64,000 nucleotides of DNA, from NCBI RefSeq assembly GCF_037975245.1, contig NC_092577.1:27815898-27879897 (forward strand), written 5' to 3'. This document shows positions 11,557-25,800 of the stretch, in pieces (the stretch's first letter is position 1; each line of letters opens with the position of its first letter). The notes beneath the pieces are model-generated. The model worked only from the letters and a program-made list of their open reading frames with translations, was not told the origin of the DNA and did not search any database. Source of the stretch: Apostichopus japonicus. Taxonomy: Eukaryota > Echinodermata > Holothuroidea > Aspidochirotida > Stichopodidae. A program made the translations under genes and the position numbers.

Positions 11557-14190
11557 CGTATCACTTGGCAAATAGTTCTTTGATATCAAAATTTTTCGTC
11601 ATTACAGGTTTAGAAATCATGTATAATTTACAACGAGGGCAATGAAACTTCTACAGCACAACGTAGCTTTTCGGCGGCGACTCAAGAAATTACCCATGCC
11701 TTAAGTGTATAGTAAAAGTTTCGATATGACGCCAAAGATTTTTTTTTTATCGAAGCTTATAACCAGCAAATTTTGGTAGATATATAACTAATGACATCGC
11801 TCTAATTTCGTGGTAAAGAGTTTAGTGTCGGTATCTTTTATCAAGTCGCAGAACCCCAGAGTCCCTATGTGTAATGAGAGTTCAGTTGCTTTTTTTTTGC
11901 CAATGAATGCAGGACGAGGTCACATTAATATCTGCAAGTAGGAGTGCATGGAACGCTGAAAACGTTATATCTGTACACGAACGGAAATAGTATAAGAAGT
12001 CTCAACCTTTTAACAAAAAGTCTGGTAGTAAAAACATTTTCACACACACACAAAAAGGAATAATGGTGGCAGTAATAATAATAATAATAATAATAATCAA
12101 GATAGAGAATATACGAGGTTAAAAAAAAATCGTGATGAATTAATTTCTGTATTTCATTATATTGTTTGCCTTTTTAAGATAATTGCGTTCATTGTTGCAA
12201 ATTACTTATAAAAGGTATCGACCAGCCTAAAACATTTGTGGAAACACTGGTTCGTATCTTTAATGAGATGCTAATATTTGTTATCATGGACAGAATAACT
12301 TTATGAAAGATATAATTCAACCGATAAACAACTTTAATGCTTTCCATGAATTGTGAGTTTATATAGTGTGCTCATTTTAAGTAAAATAACGACGTCAGAG
12401 AATTAATAAATTAATCACACCAGAAACACATTGGTCTATAACCAACCACCCCCCCCCCCCATCCACCGCCCCTATGTAATAACCTATTCAGTTAATGAGA
12501 GAATACAGGAGTATATTGGTAAACAATTCGTAAATGTCATACATTGACAACACATCAAACTGTCTCCTCTTTTTATTTTTTATTGTTTTGCACTGATGCA
12601 ACATACAGGAATGCTTCCACACTGCTGAATTGCATTGAACAATACGTTGATCAGATATAGATAATTTATCAGCATTAATGAACATCCGATCAAACATTCA
12701 TAGAAAGATTTACCATCATGGATATTTACAAAAAATATCATTTTTTTTCTAATTTAAAACCAAATATTTAATAATATATGTACATATATAATAACAAATG
12801 GCTATTTGTGCCCTGCGACAGTGCCTGCGACAGTGCTTATATATACATGTCAAACGGTAATACAAGGCGAATACTGTGAACATATTTCAGCGAATAATCA
12901 TGAGAACTTCACATCATTGCATAACTTAGCATGTTTAACTTTGCATACAGAGGGAACAAAGCATAATATGTATAATGGAATTCATATAACCATACAACTG
13001 AACACGAATCCCGTAACATTAATATATAATGTCATATCAATTAGTACGCGACAAAACATCAATCTTTGTAAATCACAAATCTAATTTATGTGCGTGGCAC
13101 TCACATATGCATATATATTTCTGTCAATAATTTTTTCTAAATAAATTAAAAATAACACATAACAAAACAAACCGCTTATCAACTAATGAGCCTGTGTGCG
13201 AGAATGTGTAAAAGAAGGTGGGGGGGGGGGAGAGCAGAAGAATATTTCTGCTATATTTCTACATTCTATTATATTTCTTCTAGAAGAATATTAGTAGATT
13301 AGTAAAATATTTCTAACAGAAGTTTAACTGAAGTTACAACAATATTAAAGCAACAGTCAGTTTTAATGACTTACTAATTAATTGTTAATACATGATACTA
13401 ATTTGCGCAAAGAAAGTAAAAAAAAAAAGAAACATTTAGAAACCTTTGTTATGATATAATTGGATATCTGGTACTAAGCATTGGTTGCTCATCATCCTTT
13501 TTGGTATTTTATATTATTTTCGGATTTAACACCAAAAAAGACAAATGATAGGCCTTCCTACAAGGATGACCAGGATTGGTTTAATATTATCCGTTGATAA
13601 CTGAAACAATTCGTTAATATTTGCATTTTTTAGTTGTTAATAAAGGTTTTCTCGTGTAACATACCTATATGATGACATGCAAAAAAAAATGTTCACCACA
13701 TTGGCTTTAATTAACATACAAAATGCTGCTACCATGTGCTTAATAAATACTTTGTCTGTACAATACAAATTTTCGACGTGACGTCAGTTTCTGTACGGTG
13801 ATTACAATTTCAGCTCAAATGAAGGTGTGGCTGTAATAACCCTCTGAGCACATACACAAACAAACAAGTAAGTCAAGAGTAACTATTAGCACAAACTTGC
13901 GTTTATAGTCATTTATAAGTCTAATTTACAGTCAACAAATGTGTCACAATGACGCATATGACGTCTAGATTTTTGGGGGAAGGGGAGGGGGTAGGGGGAG
14001 CAATCCCGGACCCCCTACATTGGAGTCGTCCTGAACGACCCCAGGTTCATACCCCCTCCTTTGTTACATCCTTCATTTGGCCACCAGCCCTTCCATATAG
14101 GTCCAGTCTCTACGTAAATCAGCCCCCCCCCCTTTCCCACTCCTCCACCAACTTGAACTCCTATGCACGTCACTGGTATTCATAGCGTAC
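11554..14190. other. Intergenic, no gene seen
   Basis: Contains an (AAT)n microsatellite (12072-12098), a poly-C run (12448-12460), a poly-G run (13220-13231) and G-rich and C-rich tracts at 13974-14000 and 14120-14140. The latter lie 3' of the GPCR. No further exon of that gene is recognisable. Confidence 0.5.
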
Positions 14191-14197
14191 ATTGTTT

Positions 14198-15265
14198 TTA
14201 AGCAGAATTGATGTTACTTTCTGCTGTATTCATAGAGGTCACTGATGGTGTGCTGATATTGCTCAGCGACGTTCCCGTATTTGGTCCACCTTGATCCTTT
14301 TTGAGGCGATGAACTCTTCTCATTGACTTCTTTGACGTCGAACGAAAACGCGCCTTGTTTAATAGAACCTGTTTCCAATAAATGATCGGATTAAGACAGG
14401 AATTAAGTGTCTGGATATTGTAGAACCAATTCGCCAAGATGATGTCGCTGAATACATTGTACCGAAGTTCTTCTGGTTGCAATATGATGTAAATATTGAA
14501 AAAACGGTTGGGTAAAAGGGATAGTGCGTTTGTGGCTAGAATAATCCCAAAAGCTTTCAATACTTCTTTTGTCTGCGCGTTACGCCGTCTTTGTGCGTCG
14601 GCTGTCAGTTTCATCTCTTTCATGGACCTGAAAATCCATACAGATAATCTTATGTAGAGGATCATCGACACAGCTGCTAACAAAGTGGGATATATCAACG
14701 ATCGGTATGCATGGGCTAAGTGTGTTATATCGTAAAAGTAGAAGAATGCCGTCGCTTGACCAATAGATATAATATATGTACATGCTATAATAACGACATA
14801 TTTCGTAAATGTCACAACCAATTTATACTTGAATGGGATAGCGCATAACGCAAGATATCGATCCACGGCAACTCCTATAATAGAATAATAAGATTGCTCA
14901 TGTAATCCACTTATCAATGCTTGAAGCCAGAATGCATTATCCTGAAACAAATTGTTTCGAAACAGTTGGACTTCATAGAAGATTAACACTGACTGTCCTA
15001 AGTCACTGATAGTGAGCGAAAACGCAAACATAGACTGCGTTTTTAAAAATGTTTTTTCTTTAATTTGAATGACTAAAACGATCAAATTGAGTATCGTAGC
15101 GATGCCACAGATTACCATTCTTGTATACCATGTGATCGCAAGTTCTATGTACCGGCTAGCATCGAATCCGGGAAAAATAACGTCATCGTAGCCTGACGAT
15201 TCTGATTGGTTCGATAGATTTCTCCCTTTCATGACATCAGATAACTGGGCCATCATAGTATCCAT
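14198..15265 (-). CDS. Rhodopsin-like (class A) G-protein-coupled receptor, orphan
   Basis: A 355-residue single-exon seven-transmembrane receptor of the plasma membrane, expected to couple an extracellular ligand to heterotrimeric G proteins. N16-LS and N19-QS are glycosylation sequons in the short N-terminus. Helices lie near 44-67, 78-101, 112-138, 155-178, 187-212, 233-262 and 272-297. Class A landmarks are N60 (1.50), D88 (2.50), DRY at 135-137, P252 (6.50) and N292-P-I-I-Y296. The tail (309-355) is Ser/Thr-rich, suiting kinase/arrestin regulation. Unusually, position 3.25 is Ala111, not the disulfide Cys. Extracellular loop 2 has no Cys. The toggle Trp 6.48 is Leu250, and no helix-4 Trp is seen. 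The first in-frame ATG was used; M4, M5 and M12 are alternatives. Lineage-expanded, intron-poor GPCRs of this kind are known in echinoderms. The ligand cannot be inferred. Confidence 0.85.
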   Translation of the reverse strand: MDTMMAQLSDVMKGRNLSNQSESSGYDDVIFPGFDASRYIELAITWYTRMVICGIATILNLIVLVIQIKEKTFLKTQSMFAFSLTISDLGQSVLIFYEVQLFRNNLFQDNAFWLQALISGLHEQSYYSIIGVAVDRYLALCAIPFKYKLVVTFTKYVVIIACTYIISIGQATAFFYFYDITHLAHAYRSLIYPTLLAAVSMILYIRLSVWIFRSMKEMKLTADAQRRRNAQTKEVLKAFGIILATNALSLLPNRFFNIYIILQPEELRYNVFSDIILANWFYNIQTLNSCLNPIIYWKQVLLNKARFRSTSKKSMRRVHRLKKDQGGPNTGTSLSNISTPSVTSMNTAESNINSA

Positions 15266-15299
15266 TGCGTTTGCGATAGGCGGTTGGTATTAGTATTCC

Positions 15300-15670
15300 T
15301 ATAAGATAAAGTGAGTGGTCAACTTAACGTTTTTGACGTGTAAACTTGAGAAACACGATAATTAACAGTCGTCGAGTTGGTTACATACATAGAGAATGTT
15401 ATTCCCAATCCAAGAAAGGGGATGGCCTGAACAAACAATAAGAAGCCAGTGCATGAGTCTGCAGGGTTCTTTAAAGATCGGCCAAGGAGGCAATGATCGC
15501 TAAAATGAATCGACATAAAACATCGTACTTTTGCACGTTCTCTATGTAGTCCGTTTGATTGTGATGCATATTCATAAGGTGAGTATCATACCTTATGTAT
15601 TGTTTATTTAGGTAGTATGATATTTGTGTTGTGGCCTGCTGCCACCAAAAGAAGACTAGCGTAGTTCGAT
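15300..15670. other. 5' flank of the GPCR, nothing firm
   Basis: No promoter motif is convincing in this upstream stretch. A tRNA-like SINE begins just beyond it (from about 15678). Two short open frames here have no recognisable content. Confidence 0.3.
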
Positions 15671-15677
15671 ACAGGTG

Positions 15678-15835
15678 TACAGTGGAATGACGACCTTCCT
15701 TACTGGTTTCGAACCTTTGGACATACAATCAGCGTTGAACTTCATAGTCTAGTTGGTTAGGGTGTCCGCATATAAATCGGGATGCCCAGGTTCGAATCCC
15801 AGTGGAGGTTGGAAGTTTTCTTCAATTTTCTGGAT
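15678..15835 (+). mobile_element. tRNA-derived SINE, 5' part
   Basis: Box A TAGTTGGTTAGGG at 15750-15762 and a perfect box B GGTTCGAATCC at 15789-15799, followed by the body start GGAGGTTGGAAGTTTTCTTC. Upstream, CGACCTTCCTTACTGG + TTTCGAACC + TTTGGACATACAATCAGCGT matches the reverse complement of 54362-54415 and 55204-55260. The conserved element is therefore longer than the tRNA part and begins upstream of it. No TA tail follows; the copy is truncated in the body. Confidence 0.8.
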
Positions 15836-15839
15836 ACAA

Positions 15840-17225
15840 TATTATTCTTATTGTCAGTTACATTCACCAAGGTAATATATGATGACCTCAATAACTCATA
15901 ACAGTCAAGTATTTTGTTGTTATCAACATGCAAAATATGAAACTATTCATTATAAGATGGCGGTATTTCAGTACTAATGCAAGATATATTTATTAATTAA
16001 GCAGCGTTTTGCACTTCTCGCCATATACAACGATATGTTTAACTATGTAGTAACTAGTGCGCTGTCAGGTCATACAGTTCTATTTAACAAAAATTGGGAA
16101 ATTCAGATAGTATCAACAACAATAAATACTCAGAACTTCTAAACTCCAATAATTAGATGGTTGGGGATGGGGGGGGGGGGTGGGGCGGGGCTGGCACATC
16201 TGACACAAGATGCTTAGCTACCTTGATATAAGATTTGAAGGAGGACCGACAATAGGTAAGGCCATTGAATGTGAGATTGTCACGAATCCAACGCGGACGA
16301 ACATGTAAAAGTTACTGAGTTCTCGAGTATTTCTGTTACAAAAAACGTTGCGAAATTATCCACCTACTAAACGATGCACAACATCACTATGAATCAATCT
16401 TGGATGAAGAACCCACCCCACCCACCCGCCCCGCCACGCCCGCCCCGCCCACCCCACTGGGCGCGCGCCCACACGCACAAAAACACGCAAAATAATACAA
16501 AAATGATACACAGAAAGTTCAAAGTAAAATGTTAATCTTTGTAAAGTGATGTACGTTATAAGATTAATTATGCAAAAAAGGTAACTCTTTGGAATCGCTT
16601 TTTAAATCTCAACTACTATTTTGTTGCCAAGAATAGATGTCACAACGCCATTTACAAAATCATTATCTTTTAATTTCTCGAATTGCCGTAATTTGTTTCT
16701 CAGATATATCATTATATTTTTCTCCTCATTGAGGTCCTTAACCAATATAGAACTTCATTTTATTTACAAGTTCATTATGCTATGCAATTAGGTCCGTTGA
16801 ATTGTCATTACGAGTCAGACAATTTAGTCCCCATTTTATCAAATATTTATTATTTGCCCCAGCTAAGGTCGTTTTGCAGAAACCAAGGTAATTAAACCTT
16901 GGTAAAATTCACAACATTTTCACAACATTTGATAAAGGTTTGGCTTACCTTTAACCACAATTAAACATGTCAATGTTCTATAAAGAAACCTTTCAGCTCA
17001 GCTATAGCGATCGTGCGATTCGCCGATATTCTATCACTTTTCGCCACCGTGTTTGATTGACTGCCATTTTGTCATTTTTCATTCGATTTGGCTGAAATTT
17101 TGTCAGTGGTTTTGTGTGAGTTCAGTTGTCATACATGCGATCATATTTGATAAATTTGAAGATCACTTAAAATGTTGTAAATGTTACGTTTGAATGGTGG
17201 TGAACCAAAATTGTTCAGGAATACG
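15840..17225. other. Intergenic, no gene; G-rich and C-rich tracts
   Basis: A G-rich tract at 16161-16191 (GGTTGGGGATGGGGGG...TGGGGCGGGGC) could fold as a G-quadruplex. A strongly C-rich tract lies at 16411-16462. A lone copy of the core of the downstream minisatellite (GATAAAGGTTTGGCTTACCT) sits at 16932-16951, about 330 bp before the array. Confidence 0.6.
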
Positions 17226-17245
17226 ACCCCAAAACAGGGTTTTCC

Positions 17246-18172
17246 CCACTTTGTAATATTTATATTGAAATAACGATAAAGGTTGGCTTGCCCTCCCCCA
17301 ACTTTGTAATATTATATATTGCAATAACGATAAAGGTTTGGCTTACCTCCCCCCCCCCCCCACTTTGTAATATTTATATTACTATAACGATAAAGGTTTG
17401 GCTTACCTTCCCCCACTTTGTAATATTTATATTACTATAACGATAAAGGTTTGGCTTACCTCACCCACTTTGTAATATTTATATTGAAATAACAATAAAG
17501 GTTTGGCTTACCTTACCTCCCCCCCCCCCCACTTTGTAATATTTATATTACTATAACGATAAAGGTTTGGCTTACCTTCCCTCCCCCCCCCCCACTTTGT
17601 AATATTTATATTACTATAACGATAAAGGTTTGGCTTCCCTCTCCCCACTTTGTAATATTATATAAAGGTTTGGCTTACCTCCCCCACTTTGTAATATTTA
17701 TATTGAAATAACGATAAAGGTTTGGCTTACCTTCCCCCCACTTTGTAATATTTATATTACTATAACGATAAAGGTTTGGCTTACCTTCCCCCAACTTTGT
17801 AATATTTATATTGAAATAACGATAAAGGTTTGGCTTACCTCACCCTACTTTGTAATATTTATATTACAATAACGATAAAGGTTTGGCTTACCACCCCCCC
17901 CCCCCACTTTGTAATATTTATATTTCAATAACGATAAAGGTTTGGCTTCCCTTCCCCAACTTTGTAATATTTATATTACTATAACGATAAAGGTTTGGCT
18001 TACCTTCCCCCAACTTTGTAATATTTATATTGCAATAACGATAAAGGTTTGGCTTCCCTCCCCCCACTTTGTAATATTTATATTGAAATAACGATAAAGG
18101 TTTGGCTTACCTTCCCCCAACTTTGTAATATTTATATTGCTATAACGATAAAGGTTTGGCTTACCTTGTGGA
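17246..18172 (+). repeat. Minisatellite of about 55 bp with variable poly-C
   Basis: About 17 tandem units of the form CACTTTGTAATATTTATATT + (ACTA/GAAA/GCAA)TAACGATAAAGG + TTTGGCTTACCT, separated by a C tract whose length runs from about 4 to 13. Unit length varies from about 52 to 63 bp, almost wholly through the C tract, with one shortened unit near 17655-17680. No coding frame is conserved. Confidence 0.92.
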
Positions 18173-19871
18173 TTTGTAGAAGTCTGCGTAGATCGTTTCA
18201 CACTTTGAAATTCTCCCTGACCAAAATGGAAATATTATTGTCACGTTAGTATATATATAACATTATCAACCACACGTTAATCTTGAACGATATTACGTAT
18301 TCATTTATTGACCAATCAAAATGATATTATCAAACACCAGAACTGACGTCAGCGATATCAGAGTTCGTTCAGATTGTGTAATTAAAGTTACGAAAGTTGT
18401 TACGATATTTCAAGCGGTGTCTTTTTTCGAGTTTCAAATAAAAGTCACATTTAATTTATTCCGAGTTTTTAATGCCAGCACCAACTTTAATAAAAACAAG
18501 AATTATATTATATTTGTTTTCTTTTGCTACATTACCACGTTTGATTTTATTTGTTCATTTTGCTGAGATTTTTGGCATTATTTCTTTTTGTCATCTATAT
18601 GCTCTCTTTGTTTTCTCCCTTTGTTTAAACATTAGATAAAACAAAAGGATTTGACAGCATAGCCACAATTTCTTCACGTTTATGTTTGGATGTTGACTTC
18701 GATTGCCTTTTACATAATATGTGAATTAAACAGTTAAACATTATGCTAGGCGAAAAGTAAAGTTTTATGATAAAAGTTGGCCGCAAGTGATTACAGTATG
18801 CCGTAATTTTACCGTTTATATATGTTTTTAACATTCCAATCATTCAATAAAGCAGTTGATGTCTACATTGAAATGAATCAATTAAATATATCTATTGAGA
18901 TGGAGCTATCCCCAAGTGTAAAATGATCTCTCAATTGTGTAGTTAACATGCAGCAATATATGACAATAGTTACTAGTTTCATGTCAAACTGAGAATACCT
19001 ATATATATATATATAGTTATATATATAGTTATGGATATCGTTATAACAACCGATATGTATTTCGTTGTACTTCAGATAACTTGTTGAGAAAATTAGGAAA
19101 CAAACCGGGTGTTATAAAATCTAGGTAGTTCTAGTAATTAATACTTAGTAACGTTATCCAACATCTTCAATTCGTCCTCTTTTAACATTATTTGTTTAAG
19201 TTTGTTATCATCGCAATACTAAGTATATTCATTCTGTCGTACTGTAATGTTGTAAATCATTCATATCGTGAAAGCTAAAAACAAACTAGATGCCTGCTTT
19301 ATGTGGTGGAAGAATTTTTTCGACTGAAATTACCTTTTTTTTTTAAAGCTTATTGCTAATTCCAATCTTCCAAGTTGTTTAATGTTTTTCAAGGAAACAT
19401 AAAACATATATACGTTTGTCATCTTTAAAAGTCAATTATAAGTTTACCCAAAAAAAATTTGAAGAAAAAAGAGACTTTGTTTCTAATTTTCTTTTAACCT
19501 CATTTCTCTTTCCTGAGAAAGGAACTAGTTTCAATCATATTCTAGGTTGTTCTTCTTTAAGAAAATGTAGGTCTGGAAGCTGTCAAGAGTATTTTAAAAG
19601 GCCAATTATGCGCTCATCAATTTCAAAGAAAGAAACACGAAGAAACAAAAGACAACTAGAGTGAAGAAAAAACAACACTTAAAAGTCTCCTTTTTTTTCC
19701 TGTTGCATATAAACAGCTCGCAAAAGGTCACGGTTTTAATTGGGTATAATATGATATTCATTAATATTAAAATAATATACATAATAGGGGTGGCTAAGAT
19801 GCACTTATACTCTACTTAACAAATAAAAAAAATAGTCACACATACACACACATACAAACATATATATATAT
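18173..19871. other. Intergenic, no gene seen
   Basis: AT-rich. It holds short TA/TATAG runs at 18999-19032 and a T-run at 19335-19344. A CA-rich stretch and a TA run (19835-19872) lead directly into the satellite array. Confidence 0.5.
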
Positions 19872-19872
19872 A

Positions 19873-22800
19873 TGACATGCATACTATGTTGTATTATGAC
19901 ATACATGCTATGTTGTATTATGACATACATGCTATGTTGTATTATGAAATGCATGCTATGTTGTATTATGACATGCATGCTATGTTGTATTATGACATGC
20001 ATGCTATGTTGTGTTATGACATGCATGCTATGTTGTATTATGACATGCATGCTATGTTGTATTATGACATGCAGGCTATGTTGTATTATGACATGCAGGC
20101 TATGTTGTGTTATGACATGCATGCTATGTTGTGTTATAACATGCGTACTATATTTTATAATGGCATGCATACTATGTTGTATTATGACATACATGCTATG
20201 TTGTATTATGACATACATGCTATGTTGTGTTTTAACATGCATACTATGTTTTATTATGGCATGCATACTATGTTGTATTATGACATACATACTATGTTGT
20301 ATTATGACATGCATGCTATGTTGTATTATGACATGCATGCTATGTTGTAATATGACATACATGCTATGTTGTATTAGAACATGCATGCTACGTTGTATAT
20401 TAACATGCTTACTATGTTGTATTATGACATACATGCTATGTTGTATTATGACATACATGCTATGTTGTATTATGACATGCATGCTATGTTGTATTATGAC
20501 ATGTACCCTGTGTTGTATAATGACAAACATACTATGTTGTATTATGACATGCATGCTATGTTGTATTATGACATGCAGGCTATGTTGTGTTATAACATGC
20601 GTACTATATTTTATAATGGCATGCATACTATGTTGTATTATGACATACATGCTATGTTGTATTATGACATACATGCTATGTTGTGTTTTAACATGCATAC
20701 TATGTTTTATTATGGCATGCATACTATGTTGTATTATGACATACATACTATGTTGTATTATGACATGCATGCTATGTTGTATTATGACATGCATGCTATG
20801 TTGTAATATGACATACATGCTATGTTGTATTATGACATGCATGCTATGTTGTATTATGACATGCATACTATGTTGTATTATGACATGCATGCTATGTTGT
20901 ATTAGAACATGCATGCTATGTTGTATATTAACATGCTTACTATGTTGTATTATGACATGCATGCTATGTTGTATTATGACATACATGCTATGTTGTGTTA
21001 TGACATGCATGCTATGTTGTATTATGACATGCATGCTATGTTGTATTAGAACATGCAAGCTATGTTGTGTTATAACATGCATACTATGTTTTATAATGGC
21101 ATGCATACTATGTTGTATTATGACATGCATGCTATGTTGTATTATGGCATGCATACTATGTTGTATTATGACATGCATGCTATGTTGTGTTATGACATGC
21201 ATACAATGTTGTGTTATGACATGCATGCTATGTTGTATAATGACATGCATGCTATGTTGTATTATGACATGCATGCTATGTTGTATTATGACATGCATAC
21301 TATGTTGTATTATGACATACATGCTATGTTGTATTATGACATACATGCTATGTTGTGATTTAACATGCATACTATGTTTTATTATGGCATGCATACTATG
21401 TTGTATTATGACATGCATGCTATGTTGTATTATGACATGCATGCTATGTTGTGATATGACATACATGTTCTGTTGTATTAGAACATGCATGCTATGTTGT
21501 ATAATAACATGCTTACTATGTTGTATTATGACATGCATGCTCTGTTGTATTATGACATACATGCTATGTTGTATTAGAACATGCAAGCTACGTTGTGTTA
21601 TAACATGCATACTATGTTTTATAATGGCATGCATACTATGTTGTATTATGACATGCATGCTATGTTGTATTATGACATGCATGCTATGTTGTATTATGAC
21701 ATGCATGCTATGTTGTATTATGACATACATGCTATGTTGTATTAGAACATGCAAGCTACGTTGTGTTATAACATGCATACTATGTTTTATAATGGCATGC
21801 ATACTATGTTGTATTATGACATGCATGCTATGTTGTATTATGACATGCATGCTATGTTGTATTATGACATGCATGCTATGTTGTATTATGACATGCATGC
21901 TATGTTGTATTATGACATGCATGCTATGTTGTATTATGACATGCATACTATGTTGTATTATGACATGCATACTATGTTGTATTATGACATGCATACTATG
22001 TTGTATTATGACATGCATGCTATGTTGTATTATGACATGCATGCTATGTTGTATTATGACATGCATGCTATGTTGTATTATGACATGCATACTATGTTGT
22101 ATTATGGCATACATGCTATGTTGTATTAGAACATGCACACTATGTTGTGTTATAACATACACACTGTAATGTATTATAACATGCACACTGTGTTGTATTA
22201 TAACATGCACACTGTGTTATGTTATAACATGCATACTATGTTTTATTATGACATGCAAGCTATGTTTTATTATGACATGCATGCTATGTAGTGTTATGAC
22301 ATGCATGCTATGTTGTATTATGACATGCATGCTATGTTGTATTATGATATGCATAAAATGTTGTATTTATGACATTCATGCTATGTTGTATAATGAAATA
22401 CATGCTATGTTGTCCTCTGTTGTATTATGACATGCATGCTCTGTTGTATTATGACATGCATGCTATGTTGTATTATGACATGCATGCTCTGTTGTATTAT
22501 GACATGCATGCTATGTTGTATTAGGACATGCATGCTATGTTGTATTATGACAAACATGCTATGTTGTATTATGACATGCATGCTATGTTGTGTTATGACA
22601 TGCATGCTATGTTGTATAATGACATACATGCTATGTTGTATTATGACATACATGCTATGTTGTATTATGACATGCATGCTATGTTGTGTTATGACATGCA
22701 TGCTATGTTGTATTATGACATGCATACTATGTTGTATTATGACATGCGTGCTATGCTGTGTTATGACATGCATGCTATGTTGTATTATGACATGCATGCT

Positions 22801-25800
22801 GTGTTGTATTATGACATACATGCTACGTTGTATTATGACATGTATGCTATGTTGTGTTATGACATGCATACTATGTTGTATTATGACATGCATGCTATGT
22901 TGTGTTATGACATGCATGCTATGTTGTGTTATGACATGCATACTATGTTGTATTATGACATGCGTGCTATGCTGTGTTATGACATACATGATACGTTGTA
23001 TTATGACATGCATGCTATGTTGTGTTATGACATGCATACTATGTTGTATTATGACATGCATGCTATGTTGTGTTATGACATGCATGCTATGTTGTATAAT
23101 GACATACATGCTATGTTGTATTATGACATGCGTGCTATGCTGTGTAATGACATGCATGCTAGTATGTTGTATTATGACATACATGCTATGTTGTATTATG
23201 ACATGCATGCTATGTTGTATTATGACATGCATGCTATGTTGTATTATGATATGCGTAAAATGTTGTATTTATGACATTCATGCTATGTTGTATAATGAAA
23301 TACATGCTATGTTGTCCTCTGTTGTATTATGACATGCATGCTCTGTTGTATTATGACATGCATGCTATGTTGTATTAGGACATGCATGCTATGTTGTATT
23401 ATGACAAACATGCTATGTTGTATTATGACATGCATGCTATGTTGTGTTATGACATGCATGCTATGTTGTATAATGACATACATGCTATGTTGTATTATGA
23501 CATACATGCTATGTTGTATTATGACATGCATGCTATGTTGTGTTATGACATGCATGCTATGTTGTATTATGACATGCATACTATGTTGTATTATGACATG
23601 CGTGCTATGCTGTGTTATGACATGCATGCTATGTTGTATTATGACATGCATGCTGTGTTGTATTATGACATACATGCTACGTTGTATTATGACATGCATG
23701 CTATGTTGTGTTATGACATGCATACTATGTTGTATTATGACATGCATGCTATGTTGTGTTATGACATGCATGCTATGTTGTGTTATGACAAGCATACTAT
23801 GTTGTATTATGACATGCGTGCTATGCTGTGTTATGACATACATGATACGTTGTATTATGACATGCATACTATGTTGTATTATGACATGCATGCTATGTTG
23901 TGTTATGACATGCATGCTATGTTGTATAATGACATACATGCTATGTTGTATTATGACATGCGTGCTATGCTGTGTTATGACATGCATGCTAGTATGTTGT
24001 ATTATGACATACATGCTATGTTGTATTATGACATGCATGCTATGTTGTATTATGACATGCATGCTATGTTGTATTATGACATACATGATACGTTGTATTA
24101 TGACATGCATGCTATGTTGTGTTATGACATGCATACTATGTTGTATTATGACATGCATGCTATGTTGTATTATGACATACATGCTATGTTGTATTATGAC
24201 ATGCATGCTATGTTGTGTTATGACATGCATACTATGTTGTATTATGACATGCGTGCTATGCTGTGTTATGACATGCATGCTATGTTGTATTATGACATAC
24301 ATGCTATGTTGTATTATGACATGCATGCTATGTTGTGTTATGACATGCATGCTATGTTGTATTATGACATGCGTGCTATGCTGTGTTATGACATGCATGC
24401 TATGTTGTATTATGACATGCATGCTATGTTGTATTATGACATGCATGCTACGTTGTATTATGACATACATGCTACGTTGTATTATGACATGCATACTATG
24501 TTGTGTTATGACATGCATACTATGTTGTATTATAACATACATGCTATGTTGTATTATGACATACATGCTACGTTGTATTATGACATGCATGCTATGTTGT
24601 GTTATGACATGCATACTATGTTGTATTATGACATACATGCTATGTTGTATTATGACATACATGCTACGTTGTATTATGACATGCATGCTATGTTGTGTTA
24701 TGACATGCATACTATGTTGTATTATGACATGCATGCTATGTTGTGTTATGACATGCATACTATGTTGTATTATGACATACATGCTATGTTGTATTATGAC
24801 ATACATGCTACGTTGTATTATGACATGCATGCTATGTTGTATTATGACATGCATACTATGTTGTATTATGACATACATACTATGTTTTATTATGACATAC
24901 ATACTATGTTTTATTATGACATACATGCTACGTTGTATTATGACATGCATGCTATGTTGTATTATGACATGCATACTATGTTGTATTATGACATGCATGC
25001 TATGTTGTATTATGACATGCATGCTATGTTGTATTATGACATGCATACTATGTTGTATTATGACATACATACTATGTTTTATTATGACATACATGCTATG
25101 TTGTATTATGACATACATGCTACGTTGTATTATGACATGCATGCTATGTTGTATTATGACATGCATACTATGTTGTATTATGACATACATACTATGTTGT
25201 ATTATGACATGCATGCTATGTTGTATTATGACATGCATACTATGTTGTATTATGACATACATACTATGTTGTATTATGACATGCATGCTATGTTGTGTTA
25301 TGACATACATGCTACGTTGTATTATGACATGCATGCTATGTTGTATTATGACATGCATACTATGTTGTATTATGACATGCATGCTATGTTGTATTATGGC
25401 ATGCATGCTATGTTGTATTATGACATGCAGGCTATGTTGTATTATGACATGCATGCTATGTTGTATTATGAAATGCATGCTATGTTGTATTATGACATGC
25501 ATACTATGTTGTATTATGAAATGCATACTATGTTGTATTATGACATACATGCTACGTTGTATTATGACATGCATGCTATGCTGTATTATGACATGCATGC
25601 TATGTTGTATTATGAAATGCATGCTATGTTGTATTATGACATGCATACTATGTTGTATTATGAAATGCATACTATGTTGTATTATGACATACATGCTACG
25701 TTGTATTATGACATGCATGCTATGTTGTATTATGACATGCATACTACGTTGTATTATGACATACATGCTACGTTGTATTATGACATGCATGCTATGTTGT

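Noticed and set aside
13949-14185. Transposon with TGACG-type ends downstream of the GPCR
   Set aside because: The two candidate ends match at too few positions and no target duplication is present.
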